64,000 bases of DNA from the NCBI GenBank assembly GCA_018292915.2, contig JACVVK020000145.1, positions 1,126,001-1,190,000 on the forward strand, given 5' to 3'. Under the pieces are notes generated by a model that had not been told where the DNA came from, did not search any database, and saw only the letters and a list, made by a program, of their open reading frames with translations. Of this stretch, positions 33,470-45,719 are shown piece after piece; within the stretch, counting starts at the first letter, position 1; each line of letters begins with the position of its first letter. Made by a program: the position numbers and the translations under genes. Origin of the DNA: Batillaria attramentaria. Taxonomy: Eukaryota > Mollusca > Gastropoda > Batillariidae.

Positions 33470-34244
33470 ATTTAGTCGCTTTTGTGTCATATCTTGACGT
33501 AGACCTGTTAGCCAAATCACGCTGCTGGAACATTGCTAGCGGTAGTGCACGTGCACTTTTTATGTACATCTATAATTCGCGTGTGATTCTTATGGGTACA
33601 CCACGCGTAGTGAATTAGGGATCTTTACACCATTCGCCAGTGCAAATTTTCAGTGAGTCAACCATGAGTGCTTTAAGGAAACAGAGAGCGAAAGTGTGAG
33701 TTTGACATTTCATAACCCACTCAGTGGTTGACGAGTTGCGGCTCGGTAGCTACGCAAAAAAATCGAGCCATTGAGGGGTTAGAGTTTTGCCGAAAGTCAC
33801 TCGAACTAACCATGTAAGCTGTATTTAAACCATTACCTGCAACAGTGGTAGAGTGGTATAGATGCTCTTATTTTAATACGCTTTTAAGTTACTTTTAGCC
33901 TTGATGCTTTCACAAACGTTGTTGGAACGGAAGCGGACTTTGTGACGTCCCACCACAAATATGCACCCTACCGGCACTCGCTGCACAGCTCGCGTGTATT
34001 CACTGGCATGCCATTGCCTGTTTGTATCCAGTTCAGCTGGTGAACGTCATTGGAGAGCTGAAACCAACATTGTCTATGACGTTTCTTCGTGCTTATAGCG
34101 ACCAAGAGAAAGACATGGCGAAAGACTAGCACATAGTCACGAGCCCTAACCCTCTGGGATTTTCAGTCAAAGACGGTTAACGAAACAACACTCCGAGATA
34201 CTGTATATGGCTTTGTCCTCGTTTCCTCTCGCACGTACGAACAG

Positions 34245-34497
34245 AGCTCGGCGACCCCGGACCCAGCAGGCTGAGTGGCTTGCATCTCTTGTGGTCCCAG
34301 ATAATGGCCATCTTCGTCAAAAAAGCGCTGCACGTGTGGAGGTCACGAATCCAGAGCCTAGTGGAGATCTTGCTGCCTTGTCTTTGCGTTGTTGCGGCCT
34401 ACAGCATAACGAAACCCAGGCCGGAAGGAGGATTCTCTCTCGCTGCCTTCGACCTGAGCATGTACCCATCGTCCGTGGTAACCTACTTGGCTGCCAG
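34245..34497 (+). CDS. ABCA3-like: ABCA3-like transporter, exon g (start of second membrane half)
   Basis: Encodes SRLSGLHLLWSQIMAIFVKK, followed by ALHVWRSRIQSLVEILLPCL and CVVAAYSITKP. The first part corresponds to the conserved L-x-x-Q-x-x-A-x-F-x-K-K stretch before the first helix of the second transmembrane domain, and the hydrophobic run is that helix. Acceptor is gaacag|AG; the two leading bases complete a Gln codon if exon f is used. The donor GCCAG|GTATAC leaves phase 2, matched exactly by the next exon 21 kb away. Everything between 34498 and 55352 is intron. Confidence 0.88.
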
Positions 34498-34732
34498 GTA
34501 TACTATGTCTTTCTCTTTCTGTTTATTGTTATTATCACGTAACATTTTTTCTTACTCACAAAATGGGTTTTCCGTGTTACAGCCCTTCATCGTCTGTCTT
34601 TGTCGCATGTCGTTTGTCTGCTTGTGACAAACCTAACATTGGTTACTACTCAGCTATGACTATGGTGTCCGATCAGTTTCCCTATACCATGGTCTTTGCT
34701 AACAGCACGAATATGTGTAGAGTGGTAGTTAA

Positions 34733-35022
34733 AGGCTCTATACGCAGAACAAGCATACTATAGAGTGTTGAAAAAAAATCATCGAATGCGAGTAATTTGC
34801 GCATCAGAATCAGTCAGTCGGGTCACAAAATAGCGTCTGAGACCGTTGTAGAGTCTCGGGTCGGCACATGTGTTGCTCTGGAAGCTTGTTCTGGCATCGC
34901 GTTCGAAGCAGACGCCAGTGAAGCTTTAGGCCGGGGACACCGAGACCACAGTGACGTCACATCGTTTAGCGCGCGCCGCCTGAGGGATTTTGTTGGTGGG
35001 CTGGCCGCCTACGTGCGATCAC
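34733..35022 (+). promoter_or_regulatory. CpG-rich leader with CRE palindrome, transposon left end
   Basis: The left end of the transposon contains a perfect CRE palindrome TGACGTCA (34952-34959) and a GC-rich block. It ends in a strong donor-like CGATCACG|GTAAGC at 35022. This looks like a promoter plus first non-coding or short exon for the + strand gene. No transcript evidence is available. Confidence 0.35.
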
Positions 35023-35305
35023 GGTAAGCTTTATTCCATATTTTCATAATTTTGATAACATTCACGCATTGATTTCCAATCTGTGACATTCCAGATTGGA
35101 TTTCTGTGACCATTGTTATAAGTTTTGTAGGCTGCAATGGGTCAGCTAGCGCATCGTTGACTCGTTGACAGGATACCAAAGGCAAAGAATGAAATATCAG
35201 TGTTGATCGATTTATAACGCTTCCCACGATCTTCAAACTAGTTTACTTTATGAATCATCCTTCCTTTCCGTGGATCAAAATAAGCGCACCAGTTGATAAA
35301 TTCAA

Positions 35306-35307
<2 letters not shown>

Positions 35308-35356
<49 letters not shown>
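35308..35356. repeat. (GT)n microsatellite
   Basis: About 24 TG units in the transposon's left part. Positions 35023-35307 hold nothing recognised. Confidence 0.95.
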
Positions 35357-35357
<1 letters not shown>

Positions 35358-35578
35358 CGGCGTGAGGAGAGGGATGTAGGGAGGAATTTATTTCCAGTCA
35401 CACTCAGACACACCATCAGAGCCCGGAGAGGGAGAGAACGAAATTACAATTTTGCCTACTACAGTAGTAACTGACTAAGTCCTTGTAGTCGGTGTCTGAT
35501 TCACCATAAAATGTGCTTCAGATTATACAAGCTGGTTGTTTTACAGTTTGCTGCTTTTTTTTTTTTTTGCTGTTGTAG

Positions 35579-35672
35579 GAGAAGGGAGTATCACCAGCAT
35601 GCTTGCATGGGGCAGAGGTGCTGCAGCATTAGGGACACGTACTATAGCAGCAATGCTGGAGAACAGTTGAAG
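35579..35672 (+). other. candidate exon of the P2X7-domain gene
   Basis: Bounded by a T-rich tract and ttgtag acceptor at 35578 and by a GAAG|GTAAGA donor at 35673. One frame reads YHQHACMGQRCCSIRD. No family match is evident; it is proposed only from splice signals and position. Confidence 0.3.
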
Positions 35673-36001
35673 GTAAGACATTACACACTCGTCTTATTTT
35701 CAATATCCCTGAATAGTAAAAAGTAGGATACCATTACTCTTTTCTCTCTGCCAAACACATGCCCATGTGTGTGCACAGTGTAGTGTTTAATCACTGTGTT
35801 GAAGGTAAGTCATCCTGAAGTCCCAGTTTTAAGATGAAAAGGTTGGTATCTTGTAGCTGAGAGTAAAGGTTGAAATAATAACAGGACAACAGGTTAGAAT
35901 TTTTGATTACTGTACGTAATAAGAGAGAGAGAGAGCCCTCTCACTCAGTGACAACACATAACTAAAATGCCTGTGGATTGTATATATTTCAATATTTTTA
36001 G

Positions 36002-36744
36002 AAGACAATGGACAAGATGGAGACAAGAAGACTGAAGGGGATGGCGGTAGACATGATTGAGGCACAGCCAGGCCTCATATTCAGCCTTCTGGAGCTGTAG
36101 GAGGGGCAGCCAGGTTGCCACAGCCCTATGCCTCATTCTGGCCAGTCCTCCTGGTGCACTTTTGTCTGCTGCAGAAACATGCCATCCGATGCTGAACTTG
36201 AACGTCTCTGCCGTGGTTATGGTCAATGCCAATTTTTGCTCCAAGTAGGTACTTCCTCTACCTACTTCCTCATTAAAAGTAAACTGGTATTATTAAACTA
36301 TGAAACATGTAGTTCTACTTTGCACCAGTGAAAATCTTACACCTGTCCCCTCATGCAAATGCATAATAATTTTATGCCTGAAATTTACGACCAAAACATT
36401 TACTTGTTGGTCCATGTTATTCTGTTTCCTCTCTCTTTTCACAGTTGAAAATAACAGACCTTACTCAGAAATACTCTTCTTATTTTAGGAAATCCAGTAC
36501 CTGATTTTGGACAGGATGGTTCTGCAGCTGTCACAGACAATGAGGCGAGACGTGGTTGTCTGCAATGGCAAAGATGATCAGCGCAAAGCTAACCACCGTG
36601 CTGTGTACAGGCAGTTCATCATGTGGGGGCATGGTCTAGGTGCAGGAGACAGGCGGGTCATCCCCACGTGTGTTGGTGATTCGGGGTCACTATCCTCACC
36701 CTATCAACCACTACACAGGATTTATCCCATTGAGGCTGAACTAG
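36002..36744 (+). pseudogene. P2X7 C-terminal-domain gene, two exons, broken
   Basis: Exon 36002-36244 reads MAVDMIEAQPGLIFSLLEL, then a TAG at 36098-36100, then GQSSWCTFVCCRNMPSDAE and RLCRGYGQC. Exon 36489-36744 reads MVLQLSQTMRRDVV, then NHRAVYRQFIMWGHGLGAGD and RRVIPTC. After a one-base frame change near 36668 it continues IRGHYPHPINHYTGF. WCxxxxC..MPSDAE, then AYRQF-type and RRVIPxC..YP.P..YTGF are hallmarks of the zinc-binding ballast domain of P2X7 C-termini, which in invertebrates often occurs without a channel. Splicing CAA|GTAGGT to tttag|GAA is phase 0. No channel part is present. One nonsense and one frameshift make it non-functional here. Confidence 0.72.
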
Positions 36745-38054
36745 ACTGTTGGTTTGAACACTAACTTCTCTGATGTTGCTTGTTTCTGCCATTTCCATGC
36801 AGCTTACATGTGATATACACACCTTAGCAATGGAGCACCATGTTGGTAGCACTAATAATCACTCATGTTCATAGAAATGTAAATGCTGACCACATGGGTG
36901 GTATTGTTGTGGTTTGTTTTTTTGTTTTTCTCTCTCCCTCTGTCTTCAAGAAGCAAAAACTAAAAGGAGAGTGCTGACTGTAGACTTTCTGCATCAGTCT
37001 TGAGCAATGTATGTAGATGACTTTATATCAAAAGCCTTGTGTCTTTGTAAAAGTGGACCAGAAGAATAATGGACAAAAAGAGCGAACACTTTTCTTTCAT
37101 GTGTGTATGTTTTTTATTTATGTAACACTAAAAGTGAGAAAATACCCCTTTTTGTCTTTGAGTTCCTCAGACTTGCGAAGAAAAAAAGATGTGTATGACT
37201 TTGGTTATTTGATTATGTATTTTTTTAGAAGCAAAAACAAACAATTTTGAGTTGTAGATGCACTTGAACTGCAGAAAATGGACAGAAGCAATGCATGTGT
37301 GGTACATGCTCACAATACACCTTGGCTGAAGATGCTGAAGCTATTCTTGTGCATTCGTGTTTGTGATACAGCGAGAGATGTATTGAAGTTTGAACTGAGT
37401 TAAAAGGCAGTATTACATAGTAATAAAATTAATACAGTAACAGAGGGTTTTTACAAAAAGCCTCCCTTCTACAGCAGCTCTGGATGCTTTACAAGCATTG
37501 AGTGCTAAGAATTGTTGATCTGATCTACACTGATTGCTTTCAGTTTCAACACACCATCAAAATAGGCCTTCTGTAACTAGACAAAAACAACAAACAAAAA
37601 GAACTCAACTGTCAAAGTGAGGTGAACCCACAGGGAGGGCATGAGAAAGAAGTATTGAAATTGAAAAAAATGACCACATAAAAAAGCAGTTTTCCATAAT
37701 ATTGTAAACTTCTCCCTTCTTCGGTGTCGGTGTTGTTTGGCTCACCTACACGACATTGGTCTTTCTCATGCAACTCACACACACACCAATTCAATGTTTA
37801 GTTGTTCAGGATGGCCATTATTATTCACTCGATTTCCTCTTTTTGTCTGGATGCAACAGTTACAATTTCAATGTCAGAGTACAATACATAGTTGTTAGAA
37901 TGACAGCAAAGTAATTACAATATGTATAAGTCATGCACAAGCACAGAAGTAGATTTTAGGAAGTAGCACAGCTGTATGATGACAGTACTGATGTACAGCA
38001 CAACTATGCACAACTGTAAGGCTTTGAAAATGAGCAAAAGCAGAATGCACAAAT
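36745..38054. other. 3' flanks of two convergent genes
   Basis: Non-coding sequence between the ends of the + P2X7-domain gene and the - transposase gene. AATAAA at 37422-37427 could serve the + gene. No repeat shared with the rest of the window was noticed. Confidence 0.4.
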
Positions 38055-38288
38055 TCATTTCTCAAAGCGTGATATTTCGGACTGAACAAGTTGTTTTGAT
38101 GGTGGATATTCTACAGGCGCCAGGTAGTTGAAATCCTCCAAAGGTCTGAGGCTTTGCCACATGCCCTGTCTGTCGGCTAGCCTCATTTTCACAGCTGAAA
38201 GTTCACGGTCCCGAATGTGTGGGTATGTCTTCCTCTCCTTCTCTGGGAAGACCATCTCCCTGTCTTCTTGCGGAAGCATCTGTGGTAT
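38055..38288 (-). CDS. Kolobok-like transposase, terminal exon
   Basis: Last coding exon on the - strand. The acceptor is ggtttttcag|ATA and the stop TGA is at 38055-38057; phase 0. It encodes KERKTYPHIRDRELSAVKMR and ends FNYLAPVEYPPSKQ..ISRFEK. An x-x-A-P-V..P.K..xxx..SRF ending resembles C-termini of Kolobok-like proteins recalled from invertebrate genomes. Exons linking it to 44901 were not identified, so the gene is either incompletely traced or internally deleted. Confidence 0.5.
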   Translation of the reverse strand: MPQMLPQEDREMVFPEKERKTYPHIRDRELSAVKMRLADRQGMWQSLRPLEDFNYLAPVEYPPSKQLVQSEISRFEK

Positions 38289-38373
38289 CTGAAAAACCAT
38301 AGGAATCATTTCTTGTCAACTGCTAGTGCTATCATGATGAAATTCAGTTAGATACTCTACCTCTAGCTCTGTG

Positions 38374-38425
<52 letters not shown>

Positions 38426-40471
38426 TGTGCTAATATAAGGCTCGATATCTGTCAGTGTCGCTGAAACGTGAACTTTGGACAAAACAACAGCTATGCCAGT
38501 TTCAATTGACACACATATGCATCATTGCTGGGGTGAAACTGATGAAAATGTAAAAAAAAGGGCCAGTTCTAGGCTTCTCGTGGCACCTGAGAGCACTTGA
38601 TAGCTATTCTTATCTACCACATTTCCCTTCAAATTTCAACCCTTAGACTCAAGCTATTACAGACCCCTTGTTGCTGTACACACGTGTATCCAAATAATCA
38701 TTGTGGAGAATCAAACTCTAAAATCCACACAGAAGATCTGTCAGTTTACTCTCAGAAACTGAGAAAGGTTCAGCATGGTTTAGGGAGGTGCCAAAGTGTA
38801 GTTTTTTCATAGCAAAGTGTATCTGTAATAGTCGGACCCACATAACAGGATGACACTTTGTACAAATTAACAGTTTGCAAGTACACATTTTGATTTCTAA
38901 GTACAGGTGTTTCTTTATCCGTGTAAAACTACACAGTGTGTTTACCACAAACTGCCTAACACTTACTATGGTGATGAAGTGTCAAAGCCAGGCGTGCACG
39001 TCTGCTTAAGTTAATTGTTAAGCAAGAGGTGTGCAGGCGAATGCTCCTCAAGATTTGTTTTAAATTACACTGAAATCTGTGGAAGTGATTCAGTTTAAGT
39101 GCTTCAGACAAGGCCGGACTGACTGAAACCATTTTTGACTTTTTGAGAGGCCAGAAAATTTTTAGCCAAAGGTGGAAATCCGACGAAAGCACGGTGGAAG
39201 ATCTTAATCCCTGACTGTTAACCATATGGTTATCTTGATTAGTCCATCCTCCAAATGAGATCACTAGTATTGATTTTTCGTATTGATTATCGTCTTAAAA
39301 TAGACTTCGGGAAAATCCGGTACTCGCAAGTCAGGTGTACCATAGTCATGGTCTCCTCTCTCCTGAAATCGAGAGTCATGGATCCTAGCGTAGAAAAAAA
39401 ATTAACACATTAATATTTCTGTGGTGGCTGGACCAATATTTAAATACTGATAGGATACAAGTGACGCTGAATAACGCTCCATGAAAATATACACTTTGGC
39501 CTTACAAGCTACCGTGCATGATTGTCTGAGTGGAAAATGCCGAACTCTAACACTGCGAGCTGAGGTTCGTCTGCTTGGCAGCCATTTGCAAGGTGTCGGC
39601 GCATGCGTGCTTGAATAGAAAACCCGCGGGAAAAGTCGGAGATTTCTAAAGGTGGGCAGATCAGACAAAAGCTGACAGAATAACAGGAATTGGTGTAATA
39701 TCTATTTGCCAGTCTCTCAAAAACAGTTGGCTGAAAAATCTCACAGGTCCTGTACTGCTTTCTACAAGCTTTTCTTAATCAAAAAATTCACTGACTCAGC
39801 CGGCGAAAAGATCTTTCAACTAAAACGTAAGTCAGTTCAAGATCCCTCGAATCTGACAGGCCGGCATGCTGATTCCTCCCAACCGCATAGCAGAAAGATC
39901 TACACAAACACACGAGATTTTTCTTTGAATTTAGCGTCAAGTGTCCGATTAGATGAGGGAATTTTGGGACTGAATTTCACTAGTGTCAATACTGGAAAAG
40001 GTCTTGTCCTATTACAACCGGCTTTGCCATCACCATTATGGTAACAAAAGATAATTTTAATGAGGGAATTTTAGTGTCCAAGATGCCCGGTCTGTAGATC
40101 CTGCAGCAGGTTTAAATCCCATGGTAGGCAGGGATATCACTGGCGATTGCTTTCTGAGGGGATTTCATATCGGTTAAACACAGATTTAGGCCAGTTTAAG
40201 AATATGTAATCTTTGCTCTTAGTTTGTAGTACATGTACATGGATTCGACACAATAGAGGTTGTCTGGTATGCTTTTTGCTAACTTTAACATTAAAACAAA
40301 AAAGCAAAATTGGACCTAACTAAACTTACCACTTGGTGTTGACTTGAATAATCGCCATGTTGAACGTGATATCAGATGATGACACATTTGTAAACATATT
40401 TGCAGGAGCTGGTTGTTTTGAGCAGGAGCTGGGCCTGAAATAAATGCATACATGCAGATCAAAGTGATGTT

Positions 40472-40526
<55 letters not shown>

Positions 40527-40548
40527 CCCACAGATCTGTAAAAAAAAA
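38289..40548. other. transposon interior, no gene traced
   Basis: Holds (CA)n at 38372-38422 and 40476-40522. A promoter-like GC-rich patch at 39540-39660 includes, on the -, ATGGCTGCCAAGCAG with an early stop. No conserved domain was recognised. Confidence 0.4.
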
Positions 40549-42284
40549 CTAGAGGAGCAAAGCTTCCTTGGCTCACTTGTGAGATGGGTCAAGGTCATTC
40601 AAAAGAGTATGTTTGTAAAGCTCCTATCACTAGCTATCCTGAAGTAGGGTGTCTCTTGTGTTCATAGTTCCTAAGAAAACGGCAAATGGCGATATAACAG
40701 TTTTCCCAGGACAGTTTCTATGACCTTGACCTTAGGTCAAGGTCATTCAAATGAGATCTGTAAGTGAAGAGCTTATCAGTAATTATCATTATGCCAAGTT
40801 TGACAGCTCTAGTTTTTGTAGTTTCTGTACAAGTGGTAATGTAAAATTTCACAACAGACAGCTGTAATGACCTTGACCTTGAGCCAGGGTCATTCGAATG
40901 GGTATGTGTGCATAGGTCTCATTGCTGTCTATCATTGTGCCTTGTTTGGTGCATCTGCTGTTTGTTGTTTCTAAGAAAATGCTAACGTTAAAGTCTCCGC
41001 AAAACATGTTGAATGGCCTTGACCTTGACACAAGGAAATTGAATACAAGCATGCAAGTACAGGTTTTGTCAATGTCTATCATCATGCAAAGTTTGATGCC
41101 TCTGGTTCCCCTAGATTCTGAGAAAACGGTAATTTTAATTTCCAATGCGACAGCTATTGATGACCTTGACCTTTAGTCAAGGTTATTCAAAATGGTATTT
41201 CTTGAAAGGTCTTACTACTGTTTATCAGCAAGCCAGGTTTGGTGCTACTGCTGTTTATTGTTTCTGAGAGACTGCAAATGTTAAGGTTTTCGAAGGTTTT
41301 TCGCAAAACTGCTTGTGTGGCCTTGACCTTGATTCAAAGTCACTGAATACAGGTATGTCAGTGAAGATGTTGTCAATGTCTATCATCTTGCAAAGTTTGA
41401 TGTCTCTGGCTTGCCTAGATTCTTAAAAATTGCCAATGTAAAATTTCCTAACAGACAGCTTTAGTGACCTTGACCTTGCGTCAAGGTCAATCGTTATGGT
41501 ATGTTTTGAAAGGTCTTATGGTTGTCTATCAGCGTGCCGAGTTTGGTGTCTCTGATGTTCATTGTTTCTGAGAAAATGCCAATGTTAAGGTTTCGGAAGG
41601 TTTTCCGCAAAACAGCTTGCATGGCCTTGACCTTGACTAAAAGTCACTAAGTACAGGTATGTCAGTGAAGATGTTGTCAATGTCCCTCTTCATGCAGAGT
41701 TTGATGTCTCTGGCTTTTTTAGACTCTGAGAAAATGCCAATGTAAAATTTCCAAACAGACAGCTTTAGTGACCTTGACCTTGGGTCAAGGTCAATCGGTA
41801 TGGTATTTTTTGAAAGGTTTTATGGCTGCCTATTAGCGTGTCAAGTTTGGTGCATCTGCTGTTCATTGTTTCTGAGAAAATGCCAATGTTAAGGTTTCAT
41901 CAGGCTTTCCGCAAAACAACTTGCATGGCCTTGACCTTGACTCAAAGTCACTAAATATAGACAGGCTGGTAAAGGTATTGTCAATGTCCATCATTGTGCA
42001 AAGTTTGATGTCTCTGGCTTTTCTAGATTCTGAGAAAATGCCAATGTAAACTTTCCAAACAGACAGCTTTAGTGACCTTGACCTTGGGTCAAGGTCAATA
42101 ATTATGGTATATTTTGAAAGGTCTTATGGCTGTCTATCAGCAGATTAATTTTGGTGTCTCTGCTGTTTGTAGATTCTGAGAAAAGGCCAATGTTAAGGTT
42201 TACTGCGGACACACAGACACACACACAGACAGACGACGGAGGGTTATTACATAGACTCACTTTGTTACACAAGTGAGCCAAAAA
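40549..42284 (+). mobile_element. TGACCTTGACC-family element, copy B (longest)
   Basis: Complete copy with the same ends as copy A (CTAGAGGAGCAAAGC start, ACACAAGTGAGCC end). It has at least ten blocks of TGACCTTGACC, several immediately followed by TCAAGGTCA, spaced about 150-170 bp apart. Surrounding sentences such as gttgtcaatgtctatcat and tctgagaaaatgccaatgt recur with each block, so the interior is a tandem array of about 330-bp units. It is inserted inside the TTAA-flanked transposon. Confidence 0.75.
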
Positions 42285-42524
42285 TAATAAATTGTGATGG
42301 TGTGCATGGTTTCTCTTCAGTCCTCATTTGTACTGATCTGTACTTCATAGACTGTTCAAACACACACAAAACACTTTGGTATACTTGTACTGCAGGCTTA
42401 CTGAAATAGCTGCTGGTGAGTCTGACATGAGATCTATCTGTACACAGAGTCCAGGGAAAAGAATATCCCAAGTGTCTATCATGTCACAGTCAGCAGGGGG
42501 AAAACACAGTAGGACCATGCTCAC

Positions 42525-42909
42525 CTTCGTAGAATGGATACTGTCTGTGTATGTGATTATTAAAACTGCTGTGAGAGTCAGAATCTAATGTAGCACTCCC
42601 TCCAGTTTTACTCCGTTGCCTCCCAGTACTGCCTCTACTCATCCCTCTCCAACTTTCCTGGACTCCCTTCACAGTACACATCTTCCACACCCACCGGAAC
42701 TCGACTGATTAGTGTAGATTGATCACCTCCTCCTTCCCATCATCAGAGTCATTTTCTTCCAATTCTTCTACATGCCCGAAGGAATCAGGAAAACCGCCGT
42801 CCAAATCTACGAATCTTGCCACACTCTAATCTTCACTTTCTGCACCATTCCCCGGATTATTGAACAAAATTCCACGATTATCCCCATTACGTAATGATCG
42901 CGCCGCCAT
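42525..42909 (-). pseudogene. broken first exon with acidic region
   Basis: On the -, AAGATGGCGGCGCG gives a good initiation context at 42909. The frame reads MAARSLRNGDNRGILFNN, a TAG, FVDLDGGFPDSFGHVEELEE, a TAA, and later HIHRQYPFYE. It ends at a donor CGAAG|GTGAGC. The two stops make it a pseudo-exon. It might belong to a second P2X7-like or transposon gene; no family is certain. Confidence 0.35.
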
Positions 42910-44900
42910 CTTGTTGATACGAAAATCTAAAGTAGATTTTCACACGAACATTTATAGAAACTTAAAACCACTAGTAGATAAATATTGCTGTTTGATGTGA
43001 GGAGCGAGACCGCGTCCTTCGACTTTGCGAAAATATTCAGAATATCCCAGGTCAGTAAACCACTGAATATTTCGCTAATGTCATATTTTGAGAAAATTGA
43101 ATCTCGCCTGCCAAAGTCGCTGACGTGTTCTACACGGTTGCTGAGGAAGCAATAGACAAGAAATGCAGTAATTCTGAGTTATACAAACACCACCAGCGAC
43201 ATTGTGAAGTACAATCCGGGAGCAGTATGTTACTGGTATGAGTGATCGAGTGCGAACATTTCAAGATAATAGATAGATCTGGTTCCTGTCTGGTCTGTAC
43301 AATTTAGTAACTGCAGACATGTATCCGTAAAGGCTTTCTTTGAAACTTGAAGCAGGCTTTTCAGTTCTAGCATTTAAAGATCTAAAACCACTCTAGTCAA
43401 TGTCCTAAAATAGTCGGCTGCTAAGACAAAGGTATCAGTGACGCGTTACTTTGCTTGTAGGCTCACACGCTTCCTTGTCGGACTCAGACGACAATCTCTG
43501 TCTAAACTGACAGATCATATTGTTTTGAAATAAAGGGGGAAAATGGACGTACAAATACAGTACACTCAAACACACTGCTTACCTTCAACCACGACGAAGA
43601 AATCACAACGCGGATTGAGACTGATTGAGGAAGTATCCGTGTTAGTATCCTTTCGTGAAAAATGTCGCAGGAAAGTGCGCGCGGGTTGGTGTGAGGGCAA
43701 TTGGGAGATAATTGAAACATGGAAGATAACTCTGAAATAACAATGAGTTCATTCCCTTCAGTTTTCGCCGTGCGCCATAAGGGATCCCATTCTAACTTCC
43801 GCAGACGGCCGGTTGAAGCCGTGAACATTTCAATCAAGTTCAGCTATAAACATCATCGTACAGCTTAGGTACGCTGTCAGTTTTCTTATATTAGCCTGAC
43901 GTTTACCTGTGCCATAGCCACCACGAAAAAAATGTAGCCACCAAAAAGTTTCTTCGCTTGGATCCCTGACCCAGGATGTGACTTCCCCGATCACTCATGG
44001 GTTACCTGGACTAGGTGTACCACAGCCCGCGCACGATCATCCTAGGCAAATTGTTGGTAACTTAATCGTCGTGTCTGGTCCTAAGAAACGATCCGTAATG
44101 CATATTTCGTTGTGCTGTTTTAGTTTTGCGTAAGAAAACACAACCGCTTAATGCTTTCTCGACGCCGGCAAAGAACGAATGGATTCGAGAGCCCCTGGGA
44201 AAATCCGGTACGCGTACGCCCAAGTTGGACGATCATCATACGTGTATTTTTGTAGCTAAAACGTCGCGTCTGCCCCTCAGAAACGATCCGTATTGGATTT
44301 TTCTTTCTGTTGGTTTAATTATTCGAGTAAAAAAAAAAATCCAAATAAATCCTTCATCGGCGCGAAGATCGCACGGATTCGTGAGCTGCAAAACGGCGAC
44401 CGCGCGCTGGTCGTTGGCGCTTTTGATTGGCTGACTGACGAGATCAGACGACAGCCATTGGCCAAACTAGTTTTCTTCTCATCCAGGTTCGATAACGCCG
44501 AACGGAATATTACCAAAGACATTACATTAATGTCTTTGATATTACACTGAGATGATTATCGGCCACCGTGTTGGTGTAGCCTTCGTTCGCTAACCAGTTC
44601 AGCGGGGCCGGTTTCGGCCAAGCGAAACTCGTTCGCGGTTTGCGCAATGCTGTGTCCGGCCTTGCGAAAAAAGAATAGGACATTGTCCGCTTCTGTCGTC
44701 AATGTAATCGGACATTTGTCCTGAATCTCCCCAAAACAATCGGACATTTTGGAAATTAATAGGTCTATGTCCGATGTCCGATGCGGATGTGAATCCCTGT
44801 ACCAATATACCATTTACAGTAGAAAGAAAAGGTTTTGTGCAAGTTATTAGTCCCAAGCCACAAACAGGAAATATAAACCATGTCATTTGCGCTAGCCCAC
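42910..44900. other. GC-richer intron sequence with internal repeats
   Basis: Contains a hairpin (GCGAAAATATTCAG at about 43026 facing CTGAATATTTCGC at 43073). It also has a direct repeat of agaaacgatccgta at about 44090 and 44280, and CCAAT-like gattggctg near 44425. No gene was recognised. Confidence 0.4.
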
Positions 44901-45211
44901 CTGAGACAGTAGGCTGAACCCACAAACTCTTCATTGAGCAGTGGGGTTCTCTTGCAGTCTGGTTCACTACACTGCTCCATATGTAGCCTGGCAAGGGCTT
45001 TCACCTGATCAGGAAAGGCAATGCACAAAGCAGAATCACAAAGTGCTGTACTTTCCTCCTCTGATGTATGCGCACTATGCCAGGAATGCTATGGTCTGCC
45101 TCAGATTCCTCTGCCCCAGCAACCTCTTCTTCGTTGTCCTCCTCTTTTTCCAAACCAAACTCGATTTCCTTGAAGGCAGCCTCTTCCATTTCGGTGATGC
45201 ATTCATCAGGC
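44901..45211 (-). CDS. Kolobok-like transposase, exon D (frame-shifted)
   Basis: Acceptor cattttacag|GCC, donor CTCAG|GTGGGC. It starts PDECITEMEEAAFKEIEFGL, then an acidic run. After a one-base frame change near 45070 it continues EEESTALCDSALCIAF, QVKALARLHMEQCSEPDCKR and FVGSAYCLRW. The CxxPxC..VGSxxxxxW pattern resembles the zinc-ribbon-like part that precedes the catalytic region in Kolobok transposases. The frame change means the gene is damaged in this copy. Confidence 0.5.
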
Positions 45212-45398
45212 CTGTAAAATGCCATAAAATATTGAAAGACAGGATGCAGGCCAATTCCATGCACACATATACTAAAATGCAAGTTGTTGGTGACAGGGGA
45301 CGGTATAGTTGTATTAATTTTCCTAATAAGCAAACTCATTACTTCATTATTTGCTTTATCATTCATTACAATGATTCAAGAACTCAATAACAACTTAC

Positions 45399-45503
45399 AG
45401 TATAGCTGTCAAGTGGAAGTAAGGCTCATAGTCAGGATCATCAACATCACATGGATCTTCTTCCTCCTCCTCTTCTCCTTCTACTGTCACAACAGTGGAA
45501 TGC
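45399..45503 (-). CDS. Kolobok-like transposase, exon C
   Basis: Acceptor tttatcacag|GCA, donor CTATACT|GTAAGT. It encodes HSTVVTVEGEEEEEEDPCD and VDDPDYEPYFHLTAIL. Phase 2 at both ends joins exactly to exon B upstream and exon D downstream. Acidic, probably a linker. Confidence 0.5.
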
Positions 45504-45691
45504 CTGTGATAAAGAAGGCATTGAATGATTCATCAACTGAAACTGAAAAACTGCCAAGTAAAGAACCTACACACAATGGGCATAGTGAGTGAAAAAAAAC
45601 AATGATCTCTTGCTTAGTTAAACTTTGGCTAAGTCGCTCGGAACTGTTCTGAGATAGACCAGCAACAAGGTCACTGGGTACACAAACTGAC

Positions 45692-45719
45692 CCCCCCCCC
45701 CCCCCCCCCCCCCCCCCCC
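45692..45719. repeat. poly-C tract
   Basis: About 28 consecutive C residues. The remaining sequence of 45504-46358 has a (CA)n tract at 46200-46260 and nothing else recognised. Confidence 0.9.
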
